Notes under the pieces: generated by a model
Told to the model about the DNA's origin: nothing
The model's input: only the letters and a program-made list of their open reading frames with translations
The model's database searches: none
From: Nonomuraea basaltis
Lineage (GTDB): Bacteria > Actinomycetota > Actinomycetes > Streptosporangiales > Streptosporangiaceae
NCBI RefSeq assembly: GCF_005893125.1
Contig: NZ_VCJS01000126.1
Span: forward strand, 1 to 35,464
Direction: 5' to 3'
Length of the DNA stretch: 35,464 bases
In this document: positions 16,139-23,752 of the stretch, piece after piece
Numbering within the stretch: position 1 is the first letter of the stretch
How the letters are laid out: every line of letters begins with the position of its first letter
Made by a program: the position numbers and the translations under genes

Positions 16139-17757
16139 TACGTCTCCAAGAGGTGTTGCCTGCCGTGCCGTACGAACTCCTCCTCGATCCCCTTGGTGTC
16201 AGCGTCCGTCAGCGGCCGGAGCCCGGCGGGCGTGCGCCACCAGACCGGGTCGCCGGTGCGCCAGCCCTCCCGGGCGAGGACCCGCTTGATGACCTTGTGG
16301 GAGGCCGTCTGGGGAAGGTCCTCAGAAAGGCGGATATAGCGGGGTAAGGACTTGGAGCCCAGGTCCCGGCGGGATGCCAGGAAGGCGGTGAACGCGTCCG
16401 GGTCGAAGGCCTCCTCCAGCACGAGCGCCGCCATGACCTGATCGCCGGCCGCAGCGTCGGGCACCGGGTAGACGGCCGCCTCGATCACCCCGCCGAACTC
16501 CCGCAGCGCTGCCTCGATGGGCGCGACGGCCAGGTTCTCGCCGTCCACGCGCAGCCGCTCGGTGCCGCGCCCGGCGAAGAACACGTATCCGTCCGCGTCC
16601 ATCCACGCCAGGTCGCCCGACCAGAACGCGCCGTCCCTGATCCGCTCGGCATCGGCCTCGGAGTCGTTGTAGTAGCCCTCGAACAGGCCCGCCCCCGCCG
16701 TGTTGACCAGCTCGCCGACGGCCTCGTCCGCGTTCAGCAGGCGGCCGTCCTCGACGCGGCCGGGCGGGCAGGGCCGCCCCGTGAAAGGGTCGAGTATCGC
16801 CACGCCCTCAGGCAACCTGCCGAGGCAGCCCGGCGGTCCCGAGGGGTCGGGGGTGAGCGAGATCGCCGTCTCCGTGGAGCCGAAGGCGTCGATCACGTGG
16901 CACCCGAACCGCTCCCCGAACCGCCTGGTCGCGACCGCGCTCCCCTCGTTCCCGAAGGCGATCTTGAGCGGGTTGTCCGCGTCGTCGGGGCGCTCGGGGG
17001 TCGCCAGGACGTAGGAGAGGGCCTTGCCGACATAGTGCAGGTACGTGCAGCCGTACCGCCTGACGTCGGGCAGCAGGCCCGAGGCCGAGAACCGGCGCCG
17101 CAGCACCAGCGCCGCCCCCGACGACATGGCGGGGGCGTAGGCGGCCATCAGGGCGCCGGAGTGGAACAGCGGCATCGAGCAGTAGACGACGTCCTCGGGC
17201 GTGAGCAGCGCCCCCAGGCTCGCCCCGGGCACGGCGATCTTCCGCTGGGTGATCCGGACGGCGCGCGGGCGGCCGGAGGTGCCGGAGGTGAAGATCAGCA
17301 TCACCAGGTCCGCGGGATCGGGCGCGGGCGGCTCCTCCTGCACGGCCCCGGGGTCTACCTCCGCTTGCGCCCCGGCAGCGGACAGGGGCAGGGCGCCCAC
17401 CCCCAGCGCCTCGGACACCGGCCGCGCCACGCCCTCGTAGGGGCCGTCGGACAGGAGCAGGCCGACGTCGGTGGCGCGGGCGTCGCGGATCAGCTCGTCT
17501 ACGGAGCGCGTGGGGTTGAGCGCCACGACCACGTGCCCGGCCAGGGCCGCGCCGCCCAGCAGGAAGACCAGGTCGGGAACGTTCTCGCTCAGCACCCCGA
17601 CGTGCAACCCCGTGCCCCGCCGGGAGAGCCACGCCCCGGCGGCCCGGCAGGCGGCGACGTGCGCACGCCACGACCACGCCGCGTCCTCGAACATCAGTCC
17701 AGGTCGATCGTCCTCGGCCCGTGCGAGAAGCAGGGCCGCGAGCGTGTTCGCGGTCAT
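16138..17757 (-). CDS. fadD17: FadD17-type steroid side-chain acyl-CoA synthetase
   Basis: A 539-residue adenylate-forming enzyme, first gene of the steroid operon. The ATP/AMP motif is LIFTSGTSGRPR (residues 154-165); FSASGLLPDVRRYG, HYVGKALSYVLATPERPDDAD (in part) and AFGNEG follow mycobacterial FadD17, and ASHKVIKR near the C-terminus supplies the adenylation lysine. Family members charge shortened (C5-type) steroid side chains with CoA. The ATG at 17757 has GGAGG four bases upstream. The open frame continues to 18072, but that stretch crosses the promoter and is antisense to the regulator. The 3' end overlaps chsE1 by one base, so all six genes of the operon are coupled. Confidence 0.92.
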   Translation of the reverse strand: MTANTLAALLLARAEDDRPGLMFEDAAWSWRAHVAACRAAGAWLSRRGTGLHVGVLSENVPDLVFLLGGAALAGHVVVALNPTRSVDELIRDARATDVGLLLSDGPYEGVARPVSEALGVGALPLSAAGAQAEVDPGAVQEEPPAPDPADLVMLIFTSGTSGRPRAVRITQRKIAVPGASLGALLTPEDVVYCSMPLFHSGALMAAYAPAMSSGAALVLRRRFSASGLLPDVRRYGCTYLHYVGKALSYVLATPERPDDADNPLKIAFGNEGSAVATRRFGERFGCHVIDAFGSTETAISLTPDPSGPPGCLGRLPEGVAILDPFTGRPCPPGRVEDGRLLNADEAVGELVNTAGAGLFEGYYNDSEADAERIRDGAFWSGDLAWMDADGYVFFAGRGTERLRVDGENLAVAPIEAALREFGGVIEAAVYPVPDAAAGDQVMAALVLEEAFDPDAFTAFLASRRDLGSKSLPRYIRLSEDLPQTASHKVIKRVLAREGWRTGDPVWWRTPAGLRPLTDADTKGIEEEFVRHGRQHLLET

Positions 17758-17796
17758 GGCGCCTCCAGCAAGCGCTCGGTCAGCCGAATCGCAAAC

Positions 17797-17810
17797 TAGA
17801 ACAGATTCTA
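17797..17810. promoter_or_regulatory. KstR-like operator on the fadD17 promoter
   Basis: TAGAACAGATTCTA is a 14-bp dyad matching the KstR consensus TnnAACnnGTTnnA except for A in place of the G of GTT. Read on the minus strand it includes TAGAAT (17810-17805), a good -10 for fadD17, with a TGGACG -35-like element 16 bp further upstream. A bound repressor would therefore block the promoter of the whole igr-like operon. Confidence 0.75.
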
Positions 17811-17930
17811 ATATCTGTCCAGTAGCCGTCCATACCGATGAGCCGCGATATGCGTCTGTAACGCCGTAGACATGGGCTGATAAGGCTCGTTTGTGACTCA
17901 CGAGTAACAAGCCGCGCCTGCAAGAAATCA

Positions 17931-17944
17931 GATAACGTGTTCTT
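17931..17944. promoter_or_regulatory. KstR-like operator on the kstR promoter
   Basis: GATAACGTGTTCTT contains the invariant AAC-nn-GTT core and ends at the base before the kstR ATG. It includes TAACGT (17933-17938), a -10-like element six bases before the start codon, so a leaderless, autorepressed transcript is likely. The outer positions deviate from the palindrome. Confidence 0.6.
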
Positions 17945-18598
17945 ATGCGCACGCCGCACGGGACAACCGCCGCGCCCTCCTCCGGCGACGCCGAGGGAGC
18001 CATGGAGAGCCATGCCACGCCGGGCGGGAACAGCGTCCGTACGCGCAGCCAGCACCAGCGGCGCAAGCGCATCGTTCAGGCCGCGGCCGCCCTGGCCTCG
18101 CGCGGCGGGGTCGAGGCCATGCAGATGCGCACGGTGGCCGAGCGCGCGGGCGTCGCGCTTGGCACGCTCTATCGCTACTTCCCTTCCAAGATGGACCTGG
18201 TCGTGGCGGTGGTCGGCGAGGAGATCGACCTGCTGGAGAGCAGCATCGAGCGCCGGCCGCCCGGCGCCTCGACGCCGTCGAGCCGAGCGGTGGACGTGCT
18301 GATGCGCGCGACCCGCGGCCTGATGCGCGAGCCGGAGCTGGCCGACGCCCTCATCCGGTCCCTGATCATGGCCGAGGTGCAGACGCCGTTCGGCGACCGG
18401 ATGACGGGGCTGCTGCTGCGCGTCTCGGCCGACGGCCTGACGCTGGAGCAGGCGAGCGAGGAGCAACGGGATCTCGCGGGGTCGCTGGCCAGCGTGTGGG
18501 TGCAGGAGCTGCTGGAGATGCTGCGCGGCCGCCGTACGTATGACCAGATCCAGCGGCGCATCGAGACCGCCGCCGCCAGGCTTCTCGCCGACATCTGA
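17945..18598 (+). CDS. kstR: KstR-like TetR-family repressor of steroid catabolism
   Basis: A 217-residue TetR protein. The DNA-binding part (residues about 38-85), QRRKRIVQAAAALASRGG followed by MQMRTVAERAGVALGTLYRY and FPSKMDLVV, is very close to mycobacterial KstR (ERRKRIL, VQMRAVADRADVAVGTLYRYFPSK). KstR represses cholesterol side-chain genes until a steroid CoA ester binds the C-terminal domain. It has a 30-residue Pro/Gly/Ser-rich N-terminal extension if the ATG at 17945 is used. An ATG at 18003 would remove most of it but has only a close-set GGGAG. I prefer 17945 because the -10-like TAACGT precedes it by six bases. It is divergent from the fadD17 operon and shares a 187-bp region with two operator-like sites. 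Confidence 0.88.
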   Translation: MRTPHGTTAAPSSGDAEGAMESHATPGGNSVRTRSQHQRRKRIVQAAAALASRGGVEAMQMRTVAERAGVALGTLYRYFPSKMDLVVAVVGEEIDLLESSIERRPPGASTPSSRAVDVLMRATRGLMREPELADALIRSLIMAEVQTPFGDRMTGLLLRVSADGLTLEQASEEQRDLAGSLASVWVQELLEMLRGRRTYDQIQRRIETAAARLLADI

Positions 18599-18726
18599 GA
18601 CCACGATCCCGGCGGAGTTTCCCCAGACGCCGAAGGCGGCTTGGTGTGTGGCCGGATCTTTACCCATCATGACCTTTGGGCCACTCGCGGGACGTGGCGC
18701 GGCCGAGCAGGCTGGAGGCCATGAAG

Positions 18727-19662
18727 ATGAAGGCGATCAGTCAGGATGCCCTGGGCGGGCCTGAAGTGCTGAAGATGGTTGAAGTGGACCGGCCGGAGCC
18801 CGGTCCGACCGAGGTGCTCGTGAGGGTGGAGGCGGCCGGGGTCAACCCGACCGACTGGAAGATCCGAGCGAGCGGGGGGTTCCTGCGCCCGCCGTTCGTG
18901 CTCGGGTGGGACGTCTCGGGCGTGGTCGAGGCCGTCGGGATCGGGCAGGCGCTCTACAAGCCGGGCGACGAGGTGTTCGGCATGCTGCGCTACCCGTTGG
19001 GACACGGCGCCTACGCCCAGTACGTGACCGCGCCGTCCCGGCATTTCGTCCGCAAGCCCGCCACCATCGACCACGTACAGGCCGCCGCGATCCCGCTCGC
19101 CGCGCTGACCGCCTACCAGGCGCTCGTGGACGTGGCCGGGCTGAAGGGCGGCCAGCGGGCGCTCATCCACGCCGCCGCCGGTGGAGTCGGCCACCTCGCG
19201 GTGCAGATCGCCAAGGCCCGCGGGGCCTACGTGATCGGCACGGCCAGCGCCGCCAAGCACGACTTCCTGCGTGGCCTGGGCGCCGACGAGCTCGTGGACT
19301 ACCGGACCGAGGACTTCTCCGAGATCGTGCGGGACGTGGACGTGGTGCTCGACACCATCGGCGGCGACTACGGGCCGCGCTCGCTGCGCACCATGCGCAG
19401 GGGCGGCACGATCGTCTCGCTCACCCTCAGCCTGTTCGACCCGAGCGTGCACACGGTGGCCGCGGAGCTGGGCATCCGCTCGGAGACCATGCTGGTGGAG
19501 CCCGACCAGGCCACCATGCGGGCGATCGCGGCACTGGCCGAGGCGGGCCGGCTGCGGGTGGAGGTGGCGGCGGTCCTGCCGCTGGAGGAGGCCGCCAAGG
19601 CGCACGAGCTCGGCGAGACCAACCGCACCACCGGCAAGATCGTCCTCACGGTCCCCCACTGA
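18727..19662 (+). CDS. Zinc-independent medium-chain dehydrogenase / NADP-dependent quinone oxidoreductase
   Basis: A 311-residue MDR-superfamily protein. The N-terminal GroES-like part has GVNPTDWKIRASGG and LGWDVSGVVEAVG; the Rossmann part has LIHAAAGGVGHLAVQIAKARG (nucleotide-binding AAxGGVG at about 155-162). The zinc-ligand cysteines of alcohol dehydrogenases are absent, as in the quinone oxidoreductase/enoyl reductase branch. The substrate cannot be inferred. Two Met codons are close together: the ATG at 18727 has GGAGG eight bases upstream and is preferred over 18721, where the gap would be two. The gene lies alone between kstR and sigG, followed by a strong hairpin. Confidence 0.88.
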   Translation: MKAISQDALGGPEVLKMVEVDRPEPGPTEVLVRVEAAGVNPTDWKIRASGGFLRPPFVLGWDVSGVVEAVGIGQALYKPGDEVFGMLRYPLGHGAYAQYVTAPSRHFVRKPATIDHVQAAAIPLAALTAYQALVDVAGLKGGQRALIHAAAGGVGHLAVQIAKARGAYVIGTASAAKHDFLRGLGADELVDYRTEDFSEIVRDVDVVLDTIGGDYGPRSLRTMRRGGTIVSLTLSLFDPSVHTVAAELGIRSETMLVEPDQATMRAIAALAEAGRLRVEVAAVLPLEEAAKAHELGETNRTTGKIVLTVPH

Positions 19663-19678
19663 GACGGCCGCACCTCAG

Positions 19679-19716
19679 GCCTCCGCCCGGATGCCCCCGC
19701 GGCCCCGGGCGGAGGC
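19679..19716 (+). terminator. Terminator after the quinone oxidoreductase
   Basis: GCCTCCGCCCGG (19679-19690) pairs perfectly with CCGGGCGGAGGC (19705-19716) around a 14-nt loop, 16 bases after the stop codon. Confidence 0.75.
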
Positions 19717-19801
19717 AGCTCATCGTGCGCGATCGCACTAATTGACCTGGGGGAGGTAAAAAACTCATCGGTCTGTCGGTGGCGACGTCTATACAGGAGG
19801 T

Positions 19802-20797
19802 ATGACCGACAAGCCGACAAACGAGGACTTCCTCCGGCTGGCTGATCCGATGCGCCGCGAGCTGCTGGCGCACTGCTACCGCATGATGGGGTCGGTGCAC
19901 GACGCCGAGGATCTCGTGCAGGAGACCTACCTTCGGGCGTGGCGGGCCTACGACGGCTTCGAGGGGCGTTCCTCGCTGCGTACGTGGCTTTACCGCATCG
20001 CCACCACGACGTGCCTGACCGCGCTGGACAGCCGCAGCAGGCGGCCGTTGCCGACCGGTCTCGGCGCGCCCAGCATCGAAGCCAGGGCGCCCCTCGTGCA
20101 GGACCACGAGGTGCCGTGGCTGGAGCCGGTCCCCGACGCGCTGGCGGGCGCGGGCGCCGACGACCCGGCCTCGATCGTGACCTCGCGCGAGAGCATCAGG
20201 CTCGCGCTGATCGCCGCGCTGCAGCACCTGCCGCCCCGGCAGCGCGCGGTGCTGATCCTTCGTGACGTGCTCAAGTGGAAGGCCGCCGAGGTGGCCGAGG
20301 CCGTCGGCGTGTCCACCGCGGCCGTCAACAGCATCCTGCAGCGGGCCCGGGCCCAGCTCGACGAGGTGTCACCGAGCCTGGACGACCCGGTGGAGCCACT
20401 GAGCGAGGAGCAGCGGGCCCAGCTCGACCGGTATGTGGCCGCGTTCGAGAACTACGACATCGACAGCCTGGTGCACCTGTTCACCAAGGACGCGATCTGG
20501 GAGATGCCGCCCTTCGTCGGCTGGTACCAGGGGCCCGAGACGATCGTGGAGCTCATCAAGGTGCAGTGCCCCGCCGAGCGGTCGGGCGACCTCAAGCTGA
20601 TCCCGATCGCGGCCAACGGGCAGCTGGCCTTCGCCATGTACCACCGCGAGGACGGCGTCTACCGGCAGTTCTCGATCATGGTGCCGACGTTCTCCGGGGA
20701 GAGCATCAGCCACGTGGGCATGTTCTTCGAGGAGAAGCTGTTCCAGACCTTCGGACTTCCTTCGACTTTGGAGGGCGAGGCTTCCGCCACAAAGTAG
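19802..20797 (+). CDS. sigG: SigG-like ECF sigma factor with C-terminal SnoaL-type domain
   Basis: A 331-residue sigma-70 protein. Region 2 (about 18-85) has RRELLAHCYRMMGSVHDAED and RAWRAYDGFEGRSSLRTWLYRIATTTCLTAL in two pieces; region 4 (about 135-185) has ALQHLPPRQRAVLILRDVL and VSTAAVNSILQRARAQL. The last 130 residues are a SnoaL/NTF2-like domain (YVAAFENYDIDSLVHLFT, EMPPFVGWYQGPETIV). The match to mycobacterial SigG is close throughout. In this group no separate anti-sigma gene is expected, because the C-terminal domain modulates activity. The ATG at 19802 is odd: a full AGGAGG ends one base before it, too near to act as an SD, while TATACA (19790-19795) six bases upstream suggests a leaderless start. 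Its TAG stop lies inside the KstR-like site of the next gene. Confidence 0.9.
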   Translation: MTDKPTNEDFLRLADPMRRELLAHCYRMMGSVHDAEDLVQETYLRAWRAYDGFEGRSSLRTWLYRIATTTCLTALDSRSRRPLPTGLGAPSIEARAPLVQDHEVPWLEPVPDALAGAGADDPASIVTSRESIRLALIAALQHLPPRQRAVLILRDVLKWKAAEVAEAVGVSTAAVNSILQRARAQLDEVSPSLDDPVEPLSEEQRAQLDRYVAAFENYDIDSLVHLFTKDAIWEMPPFVGWYQGPETIVELIKVQCPAERSGDLKLIPIAANGQLAFAMYHREDGVYRQFSIMVPTFSGESISHVGMFFEEKLFQTFGLPSTLEGEASATK

Positions 20798-20808
20798 AAC
20801 GCGTTACA
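20795..20808. promoter_or_regulatory. KstR-like operator before the fadA5-like gene
   Basis: TAGAACGCGTTACA fits TnnAACnnGTTnnA at every fixed position. Its first three bases are the TAG stop codon of the sigma factor gene. It lies 31 bases before the thiolase GTG. Confidence 0.82.
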
Positions 20809-20839
20809 GTCGCGCCAGAGCATCGTTCTGGAGGCGACA

Positions 20840-21955
20840 GTGGGCACACCTGTGATCGTCGAGGCCGTTCGCACCCCCATCGGCAAGCGGGCGGGCTGGC
20901 TCGCCGGGCTCAAGCCGCAACAGGTTCTCGCCACCGCGATGAACGGGCTCGTCCAGCGGGCGGGGATCGATCCGGCGGTCGTCGAGCAGGTGTTCGCCGG
21001 GTGCGTGACCCAGGCGGGCGAGCAGGGCGGACACGTCGGGCGCCATTCGTGGCTGTATGCCGGGCTGCCGTACCAGGCGGGGGTCACCACGCTGGACGCC
21101 CAGTGCGGGTCGTCGCAGCAGGCCGTGCACCTGGCGGCGGCGATGATCAGCGCGGGTGTGATCGAGGCGGGCGTCGGGTGCGGCGTCGAGATGATGAGCC
21201 GGGCGCCGCTCGGCAGCAACGTGCTGCCCGCCAGACCCAAGCCCGACGACTGGAGCATCGACCTGCCCGACCAGTTCACCGCCGCCGAGCGGATCGCGCG
21301 GCGGCGCGGGCTGACGCGGGAGCGGCTCGACTGGTTCGGGGCGCGCTCGCAGCGGCTGGCGGCCAAGGCGTGGGCCGACGGACGGTTCGAGCGGGAGATC
21401 GTGCCCGTCGGGGACGTACGCAGGGACCAGGGGCTGCGTGAGACCACCGTCGAAGGGCTGGCCAAGCTCAAGCCGGTGGTGGAGGGCGCGCTGCACACCG
21501 CGGGCACGTCGTCGCAGATCTCCGACGGCGCCGCCGCCGTGCTGGTGATGAGCGAGCAGGCGGCACGTAGGCACGGGCTGCGGCCCCGGGCGCGGATCCT
21601 GGCGCAGGCGCTGGTCGGCGCGGAGCCGTACTACCATCTCGACGGCCCGGTGGACGCGACGGCCAAGGTGCTGACGGCGGCCGGCATGACAATCGGCGAC
21701 ATCGACAGGTTCGAGGTGAACGAGGCGTTCGCGTCGGTCGTGCTGTCGTGGGCCGGCGTGCACGAGCCCGACCTCGACCGCGTCAACGTCAACGGCGGCG
21801 CCATCGCGCTCGGCCATCCCGTGGGCGCCACGGGCGCGCGGCTGATCACCACGGCGCTGCACGAGCTGGAGCGGTCGGACTCGGCGACCGCGCTGGTCAC
21901 CATGTGCGCGGGCGGGGCGCTGGCCACGGCCACGATTTTGGAAAGAATCGGCTGA
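20840..21955 (+). CDS. fadA5: FadA5-type thiolase of steroid side-chain beta-oxidation
   Basis: A 371-residue thiolase. Nucleophile Cys89 is in TLDAQCGSSQQ, His326 in GGAIALGHPVG and the second catalytic Cys356 in TMCAGGAL; NEAF is at 294-297. VIVEAVRTPIGKRAGWLAGL (in part), AGTSSQISDGAAAVL and AQALVGAEPYYHLDGP are near-identical to M. tuberculosis FadA5, which thiolytically removes acetyl-CoA from the steroid 3-ketoacyl-CoA side chain. It is about 20 residues shorter than FadA5, the gap falling after GDVRRDQGLRE, where FadA5 has a longer loop. The GTG start at 20840 has GGAGG five bases upstream. The KstR-like site upstream supports control with the other steroid genes. Confidence 0.93.
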   Translation: MGTPVIVEAVRTPIGKRAGWLAGLKPQQVLATAMNGLVQRAGIDPAVVEQVFAGCVTQAGEQGGHVGRHSWLYAGLPYQAGVTTLDAQCGSSQQAVHLAAAMISAGVIEAGVGCGVEMMSRAPLGSNVLPARPKPDDWSIDLPDQFTAAERIARRRGLTRERLDWFGARSQRLAAKAWADGRFEREIVPVGDVRRDQGLRETTVEGLAKLKPVVEGALHTAGTSSQISDGAAAVLVMSEQAARRHGLRPRARILAQALVGAEPYYHLDGPVDATAKVLTAAGMTIGDIDRFEVNEAFASVVLSWAGVHEPDLDRVNVNGGAIALGHPVGATGARLITTALHELERSDSATALVTMCAGGALATATILERIG

Positions 21956-21972
21956 CCACCCTCGGGGGGCAC

Positions 21973-22995
21973 ATGAAGACCAGACGCAGGCCGTACGCGG
22001 AGCAGCGCCCGCAGGATCTCGGCGGCGGGGTGTGGAGCGTGCCGGTGCCGATCCCCGGCAACCCGCTCGGCTACACACTCGTGTACGCCGTCGAGTCGCC
22101 GAAGGGACCCGTGCTGGTCGACGCCGGGTGGAACCATCCGGAGGCATGGGAGGCGCTCAGCGGCGGCCTCGCGACCCTCGGGATCGACGTGAGCGCGGTG
22201 AGCGGGGTGGTCGTCACCCATTTCCATCCCGACCACGCCGGGCTCGCCGGGCAGGTCAGAGAGGCGTCCGGCGGGTGGATCGCCATGCACGGGAGCGACG
22301 CGGCGCTGGTCAGGCTGATGACCGAGTACGCCGCCAGCGAGCACGACAGCTTCCAGTCCGACATGCTCAGGCGGGCGGGCGCCGACCCCGGCGAGGCCCG
22401 ACAGGGGCTGGGCGGCCGCCCGACGCCGCCCGCCATGCCCGACCGCGAGCTGCGCGACGGCGATCTGGTGGACCTGCCGGGGCGCAAGCTGCGGGTCCTG
22501 CACACGCCCGGCCACACCCCGGGGCACATCTGCCTGCATCTGGAGGACGCCGACCGGCTGTTCACCGGTGACCACGTCCTTCCCGACATCACTCCCCACG
22601 TTGGCATTTATCCCTATGACCGTGACGATGTCGATCCATTAGGTGATTTCCTGGACTCCCTGGACCGGGTCGGCGACCTGGGCCCCCTCGACGCGTTGCC
22701 CGCCCATGAGTGGATATTTCCTGATGTGGCCGCGCGGGCCGCCGAGATCCGCCACCATCACGAGGAGAAGCTCGTACGGCTGCGCGCCCTCCTGGCCGAG
22801 CGGCCCGTACCGCTGACCATCTGGGAGGTCGCCGCGATGATGACGTGGAACAGGCCGTGGGACCAGCTGTCCCCCGTCCTGAGAGGCATGGCGGCCGGCG
22901 AGGCCGCGGCCCACCTGCGTGCTCTGGAGGCCAGGGGGCAGATACGCCGCCTCTCTGGGGTCGATCTCGTCCGCTTCCAGGCCCTAGACTCCTAG
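21973..22995 (+). CDS. MBL-fold metallo-hydrolase with C-terminal winged-helix-like region
   Basis: A 340-residue metallo-beta-lactamase-fold protein. The metal site is complete: THFHPDHAG (His83, His85, Asp87, His88), HTPGHTPGH (His177-His185), TGDH (Asp200) and PAHE (His245). The last 80 residues (RLRALLAERPVPLTIWEVAA and AAHLRALEARGQIRRLSG) look like the small helical domain found after MBL folds of the LACTB2/hydrolase type. Family members hydrolyse thioesters, lactones or esters. It starts 17 bases after the thiolase stop, so it is probably co-transcribed with fadA5 and may act on a steroid-CoA or acyl-CoA thioester; this is inference. The ATG at 21973 follows a G-rich GGGGGG. Its TAG stop falls in the palindrome before the next gene. 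Confidence 0.85.
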   Translation: MKTRRRPYAEQRPQDLGGGVWSVPVPIPGNPLGYTLVYAVESPKGPVLVDAGWNHPEAWEALSGGLATLGIDVSAVSGVVVTHFHPDHAGLAGQVREASGGWIAMHGSDAALVRLMTEYAASEHDSFQSDMLRRAGADPGEARQGLGGRPTPPAMPDRELRDGDLVDLPGRKLRVLHTPGHTPGHICLHLEDADRLFTGDHVLPDITPHVGIYPYDRDDVDPLGDFLDSLDRVGDLGPLDALPAHEWIFPDVAARAAEIRHHHEEKLVRLRALLAERPVPLTIWEVAAMMTWNRPWDQLSPVLRGMAAGEAAAHLRALEARGQIRRLSGVDLVRFQALDS

Positions 22996-23011
22996 ACATC
23001 CGATGTCTAGG
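22991..23011. promoter_or_regulatory. Perfect palindrome before the GntR gene, probable autoregulatory operator
   Basis: CTAGACATCCGATGTCTAG (22992-23010), extended by one pairing base on each side, is a 10-1-10 perfect palindrome. It ends ten bases before the GTG start of a FadR-type regulator and contains the stop codon of the upstream gene. A further half-site, CTAGACT, lies at 22984-22990. Its 11-bp core ACATC-N-GATGT recurs at 34071. Confidence 0.8.
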
Positions 23012-23020
23012 GAGAAAAGC

Positions 23021-23701
23021 GTGGCGGTCACCGACGCAGCCATCGACAAGATCAAGCAAATGATCGTCTCGGGCGAGCTGGCCCCCGGCGACCGCCTGCC
23101 CAAGGAGGCCGACCTGGCCGAGCGGCTCGGCCTCTCGCGCAACTCGCTGCGCGAGGCCGTGCGCGCGCTGTCCCTGATCAACGTGCTCGACGTGCGCCAG
23201 GGCGACGGCACATACGTCACCAGCCTGGAGCCGCGCCTGCTCCTCGACACCATGTCGTTCGTGCTCGACCTGCACCGCGACGACACCGTGCTGCAGTTCT
23301 TCGAGGTCCGCCGCATCCTGGAGCCGGCCGCGACCGCGATGGCGACCAAGCTGATGAGCGACGAGGACATCGACGAGCTGCGGGTCATCCTGGAGTCGCT
23401 GCCCGCCGAGCCCACGGTCGAGGAGCTGGTGGCCAACGACCTGCGCTTCCACCAGCGGATCGCGCAGGGATCGGGCAACACCGTGCTGTGCTCGTTCATC
23501 GAGAGCCTGTCAGGTCCGACCACCCGGGCCAGGATCTGGCGGGGGCTCACGCAGGAGGGCGCGATGGAGAAGACCCGCGAGCAGCACACCGCGATCTACG
23601 AGGCCATCGCCGCCCGCCAGGCCGACGTCGCCCGCTCCTGGGCCACCGTGCACGTGGCGGGCGTGGAGTCGTGGCTGCGCAAGGCGCTGGAGCTGGACTG
23701 A
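23021..23701 (+). CDS. GntR-family regulator, FadR/FCD subgroup
   Basis: A 226-residue transcription factor. Residues about 5-70 form the GntR winged helix (IDKIKQMIVSGELAPGDRLP, LAERLGLSRNSLREAVRALS, RQGDGTYV). Residues about 85-220 are an all-helical FCD domain, which in this subgroup often binds a sugar acid or other carboxylate plus a metal (NDLRFHQRIAQGSGN carries the expected Asp and His). The GTG at 23021 has GGGAG six bases upstream; an ATG at 23003 is in frame but lies inside the palindromic operator and has no RBS. A matching operator core before the fucose operon suggests that operon as a target. Confidence 0.88.
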   Translation: MAVTDAAIDKIKQMIVSGELAPGDRLPKEADLAERLGLSRNSLREAVRALSLINVLDVRQGDGTYVTSLEPRLLLDTMSFVLDLHRDDTVLQFFEVRRILEPAATAMATKLMSDEDIDELRVILESLPAEPTVEELVANDLRFHQRIAQGSGNTVLCSFIESLSGPTTRARIWRGLTQEGAMEKTREQHTAIYEAIAARQADVARSWATVHVAGVESWLRKALELD

Positions 23702-23752
23702 TCACCAGCGCCATGAGCGCCTACACGGCCGCTTCTGGGTAGAACCGGGAGC

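Noticed and set aside
17758..18072. N-terminal extension of FadD17 to 18072
   Set aside because: It would cross the divergent promoter, both KstR-like boxes and the start of kstR; the ATG at 17757 has a good RBS and matches the family start.
19725..19738. GTGCG-CGAT-CGCAC dyad upstream of sigG as an operator
   Set aside because: Five-base arms rich in CG occur often by chance at this GC content, and it does not line up with a clear promoter.
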